Positions 21,001 to 33,600 of a DNA stretch of 64,000 nt are shown piece by piece. A program made the translations under genes and the position numbers. Numbering within the stretch: position 1 is the first letter of the stretch; each line of letters opens with the position of its first letter. The notes below the pieces were generated by a model, which saw nothing but the letters and a program-made list of their open reading frames with translations, was not told the origin of the DNA and did not search any database. Source of the stretch: Polychytrium aggregatum. Lineage: Eukaryota > Chytridiomycota > Chytridiomycetes > Polychytriales. The stretch covers positions 62,001-126,000 of the forward strand of contig NW_026516232.1 in the NCBI RefSeq assembly GCF_025602895.1, written 5' to 3'.

Positions 21001-24000
21001 TGTTCCCCTTACACCCACTTACTCCGTCTTGTGCCGACACAGTGAGCTGGAAGAGCTGCGCGGTGGATCGGCAGATGACGAGGGCGACAAGCTCGTCGTG
21101 CATTCTCAGGAGATCCTCAGCCTCAACATGCAGCTGCAGAGTACCGTCACCAAGGCCCAGACCAAGGCCATCGACCTCGAGCTCAAAAAACTGGATGCCC
21201 TCCAAGCAGCCACGCATCTGCAGTTCGTCACGGTGAGCATCTCGTTACAGAGCCGGCCAAGTTGGGCTCCGCGTACAGCCGCTCCACTGACAGCTGCTTC
21301 ACGCCTCTGACACACTATCGTGCTGACCGATACACTGCTGCTGTAGCGCTATCTGCCCGAGTCGTTCTTCGACAACGAAGACGATGCCATCCAGTGCGAG
21401 CTGATCTTCCAGCGCCTCAACTTCAAGGCCGACCTCGTCCAAAAGATCCTCAAGGAGCGATTCCAGATTGGCTCGCAGTTCAACGACCCCCAGTCGCACA
21501 ACGCTCACGCCACCGCCGACGGGCTGCTCTTTGGCGGTGTCATCAACCGCAAGCTCAGCAAGGATGGTGCCAAGGACGAGCAGGAGTGGGACCACCAGAC
21601 ATACATCTGCGAGATGGTCCAGCGGCTTGTGTATTACAACTCGATCGTCAAGCGGTTTATGTCGTATCTGGAGTCCTGCAGTGTAGATGAGTACCTCAAG
21701 ATCGGCAAGATCCACCACGACCTGGTGGGCGCCGAGCGAAGGTATGACACATCCTTCTTGCTCTCGAGTCATCGATGGGCTGGCTTGCGTGCTCTTTTCT
21801 GTCTCCGCGACGATCGATCCCGAACAGTTGCTCATGTCATGCCTCGCGATCCAATCCGCATGCCTCCCTCCGAATCAACTCGATGGAATGTCTGTCCCCA
21901 GACTGAACGGACTGGTCGAGCTCCTGAAACGCGACGAAGTTCGTGGAGTGCATATCCTCACCGACATTGGAAAGTAAGTCCCGACGTGTTGATGCTCTGT
22001 TTAGGAGCGACAGCCTGGCTCGAGGACGGACCTGTTTCCAGAAAGCTGTTCGCTGCGCTGTCGCCGCCACTCTGGACAACAAAGCGACGGATCCATGCTC
22101 ACTCGTCGATTTGCCTGCAGGTCCATTAGCCAGATGGAGCATCTGTCCGAAACCCTGCTCGTCAGCGACTTTGGTGTGCGCTCGACCGTTGCCCAGAGCA
22201 TCATCACCTCGTACCTGGAAGGCATGGACATTGGCTCGGAGCGCATCGATGCAGAGCTCGAGAAGCTCAGTGTCTGGTTCGAGAGGCACGAGGACGAGGA
22301 TAATGACTTTGAAAGAAGCTTCCGCAGCATCTCTGGCGACGTGCTGGATATCCTGCGCTCGGCCCTGACCCAGAACAAGGGCGCCAAGGCCCGTATCCGG
22401 TACGTTGGGACACACATGTTCTTGGTGCAAACACTGTGCAATCGATTCTGCTCCGCCGAGGGAGAGGAAACGAACCATCGTGAAAGTAGAATGTCGAGCT
22501 AACTGGGTTTGCACTTCATGTATTCCTGCAGCAAACTGATCAAGCGAATGAAGGAAATCGTCGATGCCAGCAGCATCGTTCGATACGACATTTGCGAGTT
22601 CATCCGAGAGATCTACCAGGCGGTTGCTCGCACCGTGGACTATTGCGCCGAGGTTTGTAAATGCTCTCGTGGGCTCAGAAGGCGCCAAAGGCCAATGATG
22701 CCACAGTTGTGGAGTCGGGCGATGGTATCGGAGCACGAAACAGCTGCACTATCACAGCAGTCCCAGAGCAAGCGGCGACAAGATCCACCATTGCCCATCG
22801 CCCATCGCCCATCGTCCATCGTCCCCGCAGCCAAATTTCATGCAATTGACACAACGCCTTTGTATCGCTTCCTGACTCGTGCCAGACCTCGCACAAGACT
22901 GTCTTCATGATCAAGACCAAGCGCGAGCACAAGACCAGCATCAGCATGAACGTATTTGACCAGATCTCGGCATCCGCATGCGAGCTCTTCCTCGGGCAGA
23001 CCGAGGCAATGCTCGGACATGGGCTTTGCCAGAACCTTGACCGCCTGAACATCATGCTCGACAAGGTTGTCGAGGCTGTCGAAGACGGCAGCTACGTCGA
23101 GAAGGTGAACAAGAACGCCGAGCCGTGGAAGGCGCGCGCCGAGTTCATCCGCAAGGAATACAGCCTCAACACCGACCTCGAGAAGAAGATCGAGTCGCTC
23201 AATGGCGAAGTCATTACTCTCCTCAAGGACATCCACATCAAGGACCAGAACATCCAAGAGTCCAACATCCGCATCGAGTTCCTCGAGAAGCGCATGGAGC
23301 AGTCCCAGAAGACGGCCGAAACCATCGCCGCGCTCGAGGAAGAACTGTCCATCGCCAAGACGCAGGAGGACGCCTACGAAGAGCTGATCGAGGCTCTGCA
23401 TGGCGACATTGAACACCTGGAGATGGAGCATCGCAAGCTGGCCAAGCGGCTGGAGCTCCAGCAACAGCAGTACCAGCAGCAACAGCAGCAGGAGCGGGCC
23501 TCGCCTCCCTCGATCCGCAAGATCAACACCGGCATCGAGCTCGGTTCCGCCGGCGGTCCACCCATGAGCCCGCTGCCCATGACCCCCGGTGGTCCCGGAC
23601 GCTCCGAGACGCCGATCGTGCTCGATGCAGCAACCAAGGAGGAGATCCAGGCCCTCAAATCGGCCCTCAAGTTTGTGCGAGCCGAGAATGCCCGGCTCAA
23701 GGCCAGCAAGGTCCAGGTGGATGCCGAGTTCCTGTTCGACCCGAACGATGCCCTGATGCGCTTCAGCAAGCCCCACAGCCAGGCCAACAACGGCTCGACC
23801 GGCAAGGACGCCGGCGACGGCCAAAATGCCGGCCCCGGCGGCAGCGCCATCTCGCCTCCCAAGGGCAGCATGCCTGATCTCGAGTCTTCGCTCCGAAACC
23901 TGCAGAGTGAGACACGAGCCTTCTTGGTGGAGGCGCATCAGTTCGCATCTGCACCCAAGGTCGTGGACGTGACCAAGCAGACGTCGGCCCTGGAGATGAA

Positions 24001-24507
24001 ATGGATCAGCTCGCGACACAACCCGGCCCACCAGCAGCAGACCAAGGTCGAGTCGACCAAGGAGCTGGTCAAGCGCGGCACCGAGCTGAAGGAGCGCATC
24101 AAGCGTGTCAGTGAAGCCGCCCACCAGGGACAGGTACGATTGGTGACCCTCTGATATGCAGCTTCTGGCTCAGGCGTCGTTGGCTCTGTTGACCCAGCCC
24201 GGTGGGCCAGCTGCTCGGCAAGCCAAATAGCGTTTCATGCTTTTGTCCATCCTGTTCGTTTGCCACTCACATCTGCCCATTCTGTTGCCCTCCGCACCTC
24301 CAGCCCCAGGACAACCTTCTCGAACCGCTGACAAGCAAAAACCCACCCACACCTGTCCAGCCGCTGTTGCTCGGCCGGGTCCGCATTCCCGCGCTTGCCT
24401 CGATCATCGATCAGCAGAGCCCGTACTTTGGCCAGACCAAGGGCAGCCACCAGCTCACGCTCGGCAGCCGCAAGGAGTTTGAGAGACTGCACACCTGCTT
24501 CGTGTGA
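18059..24507 (+). CDS. Dynactin subunit 1 (p150Glued/Nip100 type)
   Basis: Largest dynactin subunit, linking dynein to microtubules and cargo. Fourteen exons fit by phase: 18059-19006, 19245-19632, 19770-19884, 19981-20072, 20216-20352, 20499-20610, 20768-20885, 21043-21232, 21347-21741, 21902-21973, 22121-22399, 22532-22652, 22886-24133 and 24304-24507. They give about 1472 aa. Residues 15-77 are a CAP-Gly domain with GKNDG (50-54) and FECKPGYGVFV. A basic Ser/Thr/Pro-rich region of about 230 residues follows. Then comes coiled coil 1 (exons 2-8), the central dynactin p150 domain (from RYLPESFFDNEDD), and a second coiled coil with a Gln tract. The C-terminus matches family ends. The intron after 20885 has a GC donor (AG/GCAAGT). 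The start is the ATG just before the CAP-Gly domain. Confidence 0.93.
20886..21042 (+). other. GC-AG intron in the dynactin gene
   Basis: The donor reads AGAG/GCAAGT and the acceptor CGACACAG/T; phase 2 matches on both sides (LQ-S-ELEELRG). A GT-AG alternative (donor CAA/GTGCCT at 20890, acceptor GTGAG) is possible but has weaker sites. Confidence 0.65.
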
Positions 24508-24784
24508 GAGCTCCAGCTGCTGTGTCGATCGTCGGGATGAAATGGCAGCGGCGCATCCGGTCAAGACCGTCTCAAGTCACCACGAGTTTTCAGTATCTCC
24601 TTCCTCTTCTTTCTTCCTCAGCGTTCACAAAACGAAACGGGACGAGTCTGTATTTATGATCAGCGGCAACTCCCTTTCGCTCTCTTCCTTTCTTTACGAT
24701 CTGGGCCAAATAAAGCCTCATCACATCCACCATCGGCAGAGTGGCGACAGCTCCCATGAAGAGCGGAAATCCACGCCCTCGTCT

Positions 24785-26581
24785 CTACAGCGATGGAGTC
24801 AGCGTTCCTGAAGCAAGGGTCGACTTGGCAACCTGGAAATCAAGCAGGACAACCTGCGCCAGGAAACCAGCTGAGGCGCGGGCTGCCTGTTTGGCTGAGG
24901 CCGACTGCCATGAAAACACCACGCCAGCAATCATGGCATGGACGTTGAGGATATCGATGCTGTTGGCAATGTCGATGTGGATGTTGATTCTCCTCCAGTG
25001 GATTCGGTTCAGGTTGGCCAGCATTTCGGGATGGTAGCGTGATACCGAGATCGAGTCGTGCAGCCAGGGATCGGCCTGCTTGTCCTGGGCAATGTCGCTG
25101 GGCTCCGAGGCCTCCTCGGATGCCGTGGGCTTTGCATCGCCCAGAGATCGTGCGGTGGGCTGAGGACCCGGAAGTTCATATGCCGTGTGCGCCGTGATGA
25201 CACCTTCGGCACCGTCGATACTGCGGCTCCGATCCGAGCGGCCAAACAGACCCTCCTGGAAAAGCGCCCACGACGAACTCCACTGCTGCTTGAGCTGCCC
25301 AGCCAACTGCCTCGAATCGAGGCCCCGGGAGCTGTGCCTTGCGTCAGCATTGACTCCAGCAGCCTCGTTGCCGGTGTCGTTGCCGGTGCCATCGCTGTCG
25401 TTGTCGCTCGAGCCGCTGCGGAAGCCAGAGTAACTGTGGACCAGAACATGATCCATGCGGCGGGCTTGCTGGAAAACCTCGGGATAAGGGTGGTCGTTCG
25501 TGATCGCCGAGCTACAGTATCCCACAGCCAGGTCGTCCCGAAGATTCGAGACGAGCGTGCAGGTCTGGAACTGGACGAGCGAGCGCATGTAGATCCCCGA
25601 GGGAGTTGTCATTCGCTTGAGAATGGGCTCGTTCTCATCGGCGATACCGTGGTCGGGCGGGGACGTCAAAGTCGAGCCGAGCTTGGATGTCTTGCGGCAA
25701 ACAAATGTGGCAACGGCAGAGTTAGCACAGCTGTCGTCAGCAGGATATGGATAATGGATGTCGGCGGTCCATTGTTGCCTTCGATAAAACGGCATGCACC
25801 TCTCATTCAACACACCAGCAGGCCAATGACCTTTCCCTTCTCGGGCCCGTCTGTCATGAGCAGGTCCTTGCCGGTCTGTCCCATGAACGTGCAGAAGGTC
25901 TCGGCAACGGCGTTGACAACATAGCTCGCTGGGCCGGCTCCCGTCGATCGCTTGGCGCCAAGATGCGGCGTCGAGATCGTCATGAACGAAAGCGGTGTCA
26001 GCGAGCAGACATGCTCATTGGACAACATGAGCGATCGAAGAGAGAGCTCTGGGTGTGTCGCTGCGAGGCCGAGGAGATATGGGAGAGTCGTCCGGGCGAT
26101 GAGGCCGCCGAGCGAGTGGCCGAGGACCGAGAGGAGGACATGGGTGGGTGTCGACAGTTGAGGGAGAACCTCGGCCTGGATCCAGGTGCTGGTCTCCTGA
26201 GCCAGCCGGAGAGACATTTTCGCAAGCCCGTCGTTGGTGCTGATTCCTTGGTTGGACTTGCTCTGGAGGACAAAGAGCTGCGAGCGTTCGTTGGAGGCGG
26301 GATCGGCAGCGAATTGCTCTCGAAGCTGGTCGGCAAAGTTGTCAAAGTCGGTGGCGACGCCCATATGGCCGTTGATGACGATAACCACCTGGTGAGCGCA
26401 TCATGCGAGTGCCGTCAGAGATGCAGAGCACGAGGCCATCATTCCTTTGGCTGATCGAGGATGGAATTGGGTGCGATGCGGAGACGATGCTGGTGCGGTG
26501 ATGCCGCAGGAAGGGAGGGCACTATCAAGGGGGGGGGTTTACCAGGGCAAAGCCTGCTGATCCTTCGATGGACGAGGACAT
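24785..26581 (-). CDS. DUF676/ROG1-like serine lipase (alpha/beta hydrolase)
   Basis: Three exons are proposed: 26581-26543 (MSSSIEGSAGFAL), 26388-25816 and about 25690-24785, giving about 505 aa. Exon 2 starts VVIVINGHMG, the oxyanion strand of this family. It carries the nucleophile elbow GHSLGG, then FMTISTPHLG and ETFCTFMGQTGKDLLMTD, all typical of DUF676 proteins such as yeast Rog1 and the FAM135 group. Exon 3 has PILKRMTTP and LRDDLAVGYCSSAI, then a polar insert, and ends MLANLNRIHWRRINIHID with a His-containing tail (DILNVHAMIAG). The likely role is a lipid or ester hydrolase; the substrate is unknown. The exon 3 start was chosen from the pyrimidine tract before cgcaag and is uncertain. 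The 277 bases between this gene and dynactin hold no gene. Confidence 0.82.
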
Positions 26582-26611
26582 AGTTCGCGTGCTCTCGCGG
26601 GAGATCCGGTG

Positions 26612-26667
26612 GAAGATGGAGATGCGAGATGGAGATGCGAGATGGAGGATGGAGGCTGGAGGATGGG
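26612..26667. repeat. Minisatellite just upstream of the DUF676 gene
   Basis: Imperfect units such as GATGGAGATGCGA and GGAGGATGGAGGCT lie 30-90 bases upstream of the proposed start codon. Confidence 0.8.
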
Positions 26668-26916
26668 CGAATGGCTCAACGGCGCATGATGATGTGATGG
26701 CGGCAGGATGACAGCGGGCGCCACGTGAAAGTGCCAGGGGGCCAAGGGGAATGTGCCGCTGCGTTGGCTGGCAACGGAGCGCTGTCCCAGAGAAACGGAC
26801 TGGCTGTCCCCAAGCTGTGGGATGTGCGCAGAGTGGTGTTGTATTCATGGTGCAAGTGAATTACAGTCAAGCGTCAGTATATGTGTCAGCAACCTTCGAC
26901 TCGCGGCGCTGTCGAA

Positions 26917-28941
26917 TCAGTCCACGCTCAGGCTGCAGTAAGGAATGGTGTCGTAGACTTCAACGTCTCGGCCGTGCTCATCAAGCGACTTTCGCAGGTC
27001 GTCCAGGGCCCGCGAGCTTATGTAGGGGTTGTCCTTGACGTACAAGTACTTGAGCCCCGAGTTGTGTAGCAGCCCCTCCTTCAACGAACTCAGCCCCTGG
27101 TCGCCGAGCTGGTTGCTCTCCAGAATCAGGTGGGTGATGCCCCGGTTGTGCTTGAGCATGATTCCCAACGCCATGGCGCTGTAGTCGTTCAGCCCGCAGG
27201 ACTTGAGATTGAGAACACGCAGTGTGCTGTTCTTGTTCTTGAGGACGATGCACAGCTGGTTGAGACCATCGAAAACCAGCGGGATCCGGGTCAACTTGAG
27301 CCACACCAGGCTGGTATTGGCCTCGAGGACCAGCGCGAGATACCGCAACCCCGGTGCGGAGAATGGATTCGATCCGATCTCGAGGTATCGCAGCGTGCTG
27401 TTGACTTCGAGAGCCTCACAGAGAAGCTCGATGCCCTTGTCGTGGATCGAGTTGGCGGTCAGGTACAGCTCCGAGAGAGCGGTGTTGACCTCGAGAGACC
27501 TGCCCAGGGCCGCCATTCCCTCGTCACCGATCTTGTTGTTTGTGAGCGACAGGCACTCGAGGGTGCGGTTCCGTCGCAGCGCCAAGGAGATATACTGCAT
27601 CCCGACACAGTCGATCCCGGTGCCGTTCATGCACAGCTCGACCAGAGTGGCGTTGGCCACCAGGGCCTCGCCAACTGCCTTTGCGGAAGGGCGGCCGATT
27701 CTGTTGCCAGAGATGTCCAAGGTTTGGAGGGACGAGTTGGATTTGAGGACGCCAAAGAGAGCCTCCATTCCGTCGGCGGCGATGCAGTTGCTGCTCAGGT
27801 CGAGATGGACGAGTGTGCAGATGGCGGGACTGGCTTCCAGCACGGCTGGAGTGCCTGGGAGAGAAGCGGATGCCGCATGGCGTGGAGGTCGATGCGCGAG
27901 GGCCTGGGCGATGTACTTTGCGCCCTTGTCGCCGAGTTTGTTGAAGGGCAGGGCGAGCTTCCGAAGACCGAGGTTGGACCGAAGCATGCGTGCAACGTAT
28001 CGGCTCTGGTCCGATGTCATGTCGATGCTCCCGATTGTGACGGCCTGGATGCAGCGGTTGGCTCGAACAGCCTGGCAGAACGAGTCGATGGCATGATCGG
28101 GCCACACAAAGCCAGCGAGGGTCTTTGGAATCTGGAGCTCACTCAGAGTGCCATGTTCGACCAGTTGCGCAAAGTCGTCGACAGGAACGGCACCTTTCTG
28201 GTCTGCGCTGCTCAGGGCCGTGTTGATGCGGTCCTGAATCTGCGAGATCCGGGCTTCTGGGAAGTACGTGGCCCGAGCGAATCGCAACTGGTCTACGAGA
28301 GACGGAATGTTGCCCAGGATCATGGCCAAGGCTCCGTGCGGGATCGCCATGGCGTTGTGTCGCTCCTCGATCTGCTCTGGGGTCAATGAGAAGCACGAGC
28401 GCTGGCGAGATGCGATCGGATGGCGAGCCGCAGGGCGGGCAGATCGGTCGTCTTCATTGGATGCATTTTGCGGTGCTGCCGATGAGCTGAATCGGCTGGA
28501 CGCTGGTGGCTCGCTTGGCAGTCCGCTGGCAGGAGCCGGCAGATGTGTGTCGGCGATAGGCCCTTCGACCAGTGTGTCTTGCTCATCGTCCGCTTCAACG
28601 ATCGCTTCAACGATCGCTGTCGACACATGTGCTGTGTGCGGCCTCTTGCTTGGCCGATCAATGTCCATATCCATATCTCTATCCGTATCGCAGCTGATGC
28701 TGGGGCGCTTGGATGATCGCCTGTGCGGGCCGGCATTGGCATCGACGTCAATGGGGATGCGCTGGAGCAGCCGATCGACCTTGTCGTTCAAGACCTGGAT
28801 TTGATTGAGCAGATGCTGGTAGAGCCGCAGGTGAGGACACGGCAGCGCCGCTCCCTGGGCTTGCAGGTCTCCATCGGCATCGGAGAGAATGGTGATCTCG
28901 TCTGGATCGGGTTGGTCTCGATCGTGTTCGGGTTGGATCAT
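26917..28941 (-). CDS. Leucine-rich repeat protein (RNI-like, NLRC3/RanGAP-type repeats)
   Basis: Single-exon gene, 674 aa from MIQPEHDRDQ. The first 180 residues are acidic and polar with basic clusters (RRSSKRPS, RPSKRPHT) that could act as nuclear signals, and a short predicted helix LLNQIQVLNDKVDRLL. Residues 225-330 form a helical region. Eleven LRRs of about 28 residues follow, for example LVHLDLSSNCIAADGMEAL, LECLSLTNNKIGDEGMAAL and ITHLILESNQLGDQGL. These are ribonuclease-inhibitor type, so a protein-binding scaffold is likely. There is no NACHT, F-box or kinase domain. The frame is open 5' to 29637, but those residues lack motifs; the ATG at 28941 gives the cleanest start. Function unknown. 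Confidence 0.85.
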   Translation of the reverse strand: MIQPEHDRDQPDPDEITILSDADGDLQAQGAALPCPHLRLYQHLLNQIQVLNDKVDRLLQRIPIDVDANAGPHRRSSKRPSISCDTDRDMDMDIDRPSKRPHTAHVSTAIVEAIVEADDEQDTLVEGPIADTHLPAPASGLPSEPPASSRFSSSAAPQNASNEDDRSARPAARHPIASRQRSCFSLTPEQIEERHNAMAIPHGALAMILGNIPSLVDQLRFARATYFPEARISQIQDRINTALSSADQKGAVPVDDFAQLVEHGTLSELQIPKTLAGFVWPDHAIDSFCQAVRANRCIQAVTIGSIDMTSDQSRYVARMLRSNLGLRKLALPFNKLGDKGAKYIAQALAHRPPRHAASASLPGTPAVLEASPAICTLVHLDLSSNCIAADGMEALFGVLKSNSSLQTLDISGNRIGRPSAKAVGEALVANATLVELCMNGTGIDCVGMQYISLALRRNRTLECLSLTNNKIGDEGMAALGRSLEVNTALSELYLTANSIHDKGIELLCEALEVNSTLRYLEIGSNPFSAPGLRYLALVLEANTSLVWLKLTRIPLVFDGLNQLCIVLKNKNSTLRVLNLKSCGLNDYSAMALGIMLKHNRGITHLILESNQLGDQGLSSLKEGLLHNSGLKYLYVKDNPYISSRALDDLRKSLDEHGRDVEVYDTIPYCSLSVD

Positions 28942-30639
28942 GGCTGGACACAACGGGCCAGCATTGATCGACGACAGGTCGGGGCGGCGGTGGTGGAGAT
29001 GCGAATGGGCGATGGGCACAGAGAGTCTGAGATGAGAGCAGAGCGGGCTGCCTGCCGGGCGGGGGGAACCGCCGGTGCCAAGCGCAAAAGAAACGGCGCT
29101 TCCTTTTTTGGTGATATCGATTCGAAACTTCGTTGGCAAACCACACCAGATGCTGTCGGGACCGAGGCCGGCATCAAGTCCAGGCCGGCCGCGACTCGGT
29201 CTGCGAAAGCACAACTTGCCCGCACCAAGGGCGACCTGTCGACTTGCTGGACCGGCGTATCTGCGACAGAATACCCACGCGCCATGTGCTGCATCGACAT
29301 GGGTTGCCTGCGGCACATTGATGTTTGCGCTCAGCGTCCGCTGTGGTTGTGCGTTGTGCTGCCCCAAGACGGCGGTTGGTTGGTTTTGTCGATCGACGAA
29401 AGCAACCACTGCCCGCAGCCGCCCTTGTTGGGTTCGCTGATGGATCGGCATCAAGGCGGGCAAAAACGCAAGACGCGGCGGCCCACTGCAGCGACGCCCC
29501 ACCCAGGAGCTCCCGTATGCGCACCCGCTCAGCAAGACCGCCAGGGCCAGCAAGGCATGCCAGCAAGGCAGGCCAGCAAGGCATGTCAGCCACCAGACCG
29601 ATCCTTGTGCGTGCCAGTGGGCGTGATGCCGATACAACCCGAGCTTGTGCTTGTCCTGCAGCCCTGGTTCTCTGGGGCGACACTCTGTGGGTCGCTTTGT
29701 GGGTCCACCTGGCCCATTGCGCGCGCTCGTGGGTGCGTAACGGCAATGTTACTACTGGCGCTGTTGTTGCTGCCGATGGTGGTGTTAGTGATGATGAATG
29801 TCGCTGAGGCCGATGAGTGTCGGTGAATGTCGGTGAGTGTCAGTGAGTGTCGCTGAGTGTCGCTGAGTGCCGATTACTTCCAATGTCGTTACCGGTGTTG
29901 TTACCGATGTCGTTACCGATGCTGCCGCTGGTGCCGCTGCCCTCCGCGAGTAAGCACAGCCCATCCACCCACCCGCCACCACCACCACCGCGGTGGCTCC
30001 CTTGAGCTCCTTGCCCCTTTGGGCGTGCGTTGTGCTCGCCCTCCTCTGCCCGGCCTGGCAGTGTTACTGCTGGTCAGATGTGCCGCTGCGGTGCTCACTG
30101 CTCTGTCGGGGCTGTCCCATACTGGCACTTCTGCTCTGGCCGCTTGCGTGCTTTCTTCTTCTTGTCCTGCCGGCCTGTGGGACGACCGCCGCGGCCGTTG
30201 CTCCTGCTGCCCGTATCCGAGTGCTGCAAGTGCCACGGCCGGGTTGGTTGCCAGTGCCGTCGGCGCACATCGCGGGCGATCGCCGGTGTTGCCAGTGTGG
30301 GTGGATGTGTGCGGGCTTGGCTCCTCATATATCGCTCTCCCAGCCCTCCGTGCGCTTTCCCATCTCCTGCGCTCTCGCTGCCTGGTTTCGCCCCCTCTTC
30401 CTTCCCCCCCCGGCCTGCTGCTGACGCTAGAGCCCGCCTCTGTTCGCCTGCCTCTTAGCCTCTGTCTGTCGGTACCAGTCCATCGTCGACTCTTTCTGCT
30501 CATCTCGGTCAATAAGACCCCCCTGTCGCGGTCCATTGATTGTCGTCCAACGACCCCAACCAAGCACCGACCTCCTGGCCCGACCAGGCAATTTGCCTCC
30601 CACAGACCCCGTCCCTCACCCGCTCCCGTCTCCATTTCA
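28942..30639. other. Divergent promoter region between the LRR (-) and AhpD-like (+) genes
   Basis: About 1.7 kb. Long overlapping ORFs on both strands, up to 370 codons, contain only low-complexity Cys/Leu/Ser-rich text. Minisatellites lie at 29802-29932. I see no gene. Confidence 0.5.
29802..29932. repeat. Compound minisatellite in a divergent promoter
   Basis: About nine units of GTGTCGCTGA or GTGTCGGTGA type run to about 29872. They are followed by units of GTCGTTACCGGTGTT type to about 29932. Confidence 0.85.
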
Positions 30640-33600
30640 ATGTCTTCGACATCGCCTCTGTCGGCCTGCAGCGACCCCTCTCCTGCCTCGGCGTCCGCTG
30701 CCCCAACAGAACCTCATACCTTTGCCTCGCTCTCCACCCCGCCCAGCTCGCCGTTTGTCATGTCCTCGCAGGTCGATAGCCCTGCGGTCACATACATCCG
30801 CACCATGGCCCCGATCGCCGAGCCCGGGCCCATGGGCCGTGTTGGATCTCGCGGAAGCATGTCGTCTCTGCAGATGACCCGGTCCTTGACCAACCTGCCC
30901 CCTCGGGTCTCCAGCATATCCGAAAAGAGCCCCTACGAGCGCCAGTATACCGGCAAGAACCAGGGATAGTAAGTCCATGCTGCCAATCTTGCATCGTTGC
31001 TGATACTACTGCTATTCGTTGCTGCCGTTGCGAGCTGCTGCTGTTTGCTACCGGGTCCACTGGAGTATCCAGGAATAGTTCGAGCAAACCACACACCACA
31101 CCAGTCCACTCCACTTGACCCGGCCTTTCCTGTGCTGCACTTTCCTGACCATACATCATTCCTGCACTCCGTGCACCTGGCTCAAATCCTCCTAAACTAG
31201 CTCCAGCCCTGTCATCTCGCGCGGCGGATCCTCGCCGTCGATCCACAGCGTCAATGCCGAGAAGCGCCGACCACCCCAGATGCCCCTCCCCGATATTACC
31301 TCCAGCCCCGAGGACGATTTTCTCGACACCTCCATCCAGAGCTTCAAGACACTCGACTATTCCCAGTCCGCGTCCAGCTTTGTCTGGAGCCCGAGCACCG
31401 AGGACGGTGCCTCCGAGCCCGACTCGATCCTCCTGGACGACGAAGCTTCTCACAGCTCCGGGAGCGTCATCAACGGCATCCTCGAGAACCTCAGCCCATG
31501 CGGCCCCGACGGCTGCACCGAGACCCCCAAGACCGACCAGCCTTACTTCCGCTCGTCCTCGGCCGTCCCCGACTATGTCAAGGAAACGTCCACCAAGCTG
31601 GAGCGCCCGACGCTCAACGATCTGCTCAAACCACACTGCCCACCCATGGCCGAAGTTCAGCGCGAGTATCAGGTACGGTCGATGCACGTCCCGCGCTGCG
31701 CCTCGGCCCACCAGACGGCGGCTGTCTTTGCCCTCTGCCAGTGTGGGTGTTCCCTTGCCCTCTGCCGGTGTGGATGCCCCTCGTCCGCCCCTCCAAACGC
31801 CTGTCCGTCTCTGGACGCCTGCTCTCCCTGTGGTGTGGTGTGCTGCAGATGGTCCGAGTCTGGGTCTGGCGCAGCGTCGCAGTCTCCTCCACCCTGCGCG
31901 CATCGGCCATCGTCCTTGTCGCTCCATCCCCACTTGCATGCACGCCTGCACGCCGCTCGTTGGCTTGGCACCCTCGCACCCAGTGCTGCTTGCCTGTCTG
32001 CCTTTGCCGATTGTCTCGATGAGACGAAGGCATTGTGCATTCGTCAGCTGCATGGACTATCCATTTGTCAACCACCCGCCCGCCTCCGCACCAACCAGCC
32101 TCTCTGTCGATTTTCTTTTTGGCTTGGTCTGCGGCGCATGCGCCGACATCCCGATTCTTCTGCTCATCGTCGATTCTCCATGTATCAACCGCTGTTGCTG
32201 TTGCGATGCGATCCCACAGGGCTTCTCGAATATCATGTGCTGGTTCAACGGCTCGCCTGACAAGTCCCTGCCAACCTTTGCCCTCTGGCCGCCGACCATC
32301 CGGACGTACCACATCATCACGCCTCGTCTCCTGCAAACGCCAGCCGTGGATCTGGGTGTAAGCCACTGAGTATTTGCGCGCGCGGCTTTCCCATGCGGTC
32401 GACAGTGACCACCAACCCAAGCGATCATGACATGTCCTTCCGACTCACTCCTACTCTGCTCTCTACCTTCTCCCCTTGCGGCATGCTGCTTGCTAGTACT
32501 CCAAGGTGACTGCCCGTCTGCGACGTGCCGTCCTGTTGATCAGCAGTCTCCAGTATCGATGGTAAGACCGTGCTTCATTCGTGCCACTGAACGGCGTGCC
32601 TGTTCACCTTGATCCACGGCATCCTCCATCGCCACCCGGGAGAGTTGACTGACTTGCCATCAATCTCGTACAAATCGCTGGTTGCGATTGAACAATCATG
32701 TGCTCGGTGCTTGAATGTGTCGACTTGCCGCGCCGTAGCTACTACTGTGCCGCACATACCGCTGCTACTGGTGAGTTTTGCATTGCGATGATAATTGTGC
32801 GGCTCGCCTGTCCTTGTCGCTGCTGGCCATGCAGTCCCCTTTCAGTGCTGTGATTTTACCAAAGGTCGCTTTTGTCATCCGTTCGCTTCTGCCTATCGGC
32901 TCTGAGCTGTCCGTTTGCCTCCCTTTGCGTCCTTTGTCACATTCCAACCATCATCCGCCATCAATCTCACCCGCTACTATCATCGCTCGCTACCAACCTC
33001 CCACCAGGCGATATGCTCCACGGCTCGTGGCGCTCCCAGGTCCGAAGCTCGTCGCGAGAATCCGATTACCGGCCGATTGTCGATCCTTTCGACAGCCGTC
33101 TGTCAGAGTACGAGAGCGAGGCCCTGTTCCTCGCGACAGCAGCCAGCGCCATCCCATCCAAGGTCACTCCGGACCTCAAGCGCCGAGTGCGGGCGCATTT
33201 CAAGGGAGAAGAATATGAGCAGATTGCCTGCATCACTGCCTTCATTGCCTGGACAAACGCCATCACGGTAAGCAGACCTTGTCAAAGGGGCTCACAGAGA
33301 CAGGGCCGAGTTACTCTCGGGGTGGGGGATGCTGACGCAAGTGCCCAATGCGACGAGGGTATTTTGACAGCTGGACGATGCAGCACAGCACAACTGATTT
33401 TCAAACGCTTTCCCTTTGCCTCCAGGACTCGGTCGGTATGGAGCTCGAAGCCGCTGCTCTGCTGTGGGCCGAGGAGCAGATCTCCGACGCTGGCTGGGAG
33501 GGCCGCCGACACGCCCCAGAGACCTACGATCCCGCCAGTCTCAAGAGCCGGATTGAGCTCAAGCGCGAGGCCGAGACGCAAGAAACGACCCCGCACCGGG

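Noticed and set aside
22838-24124. 428-codon minus-strand ORF rich in Leu/Val/Gly
   Set aside because: It is antisense to the long coiled-coil exon of dynactin. Such mirror ORFs are expected from GAG/CTC-rich codons.
27130-28389. 419-codon plus-strand ORF
   Set aside because: It is antisense to the LRR gene and has no independent motif.
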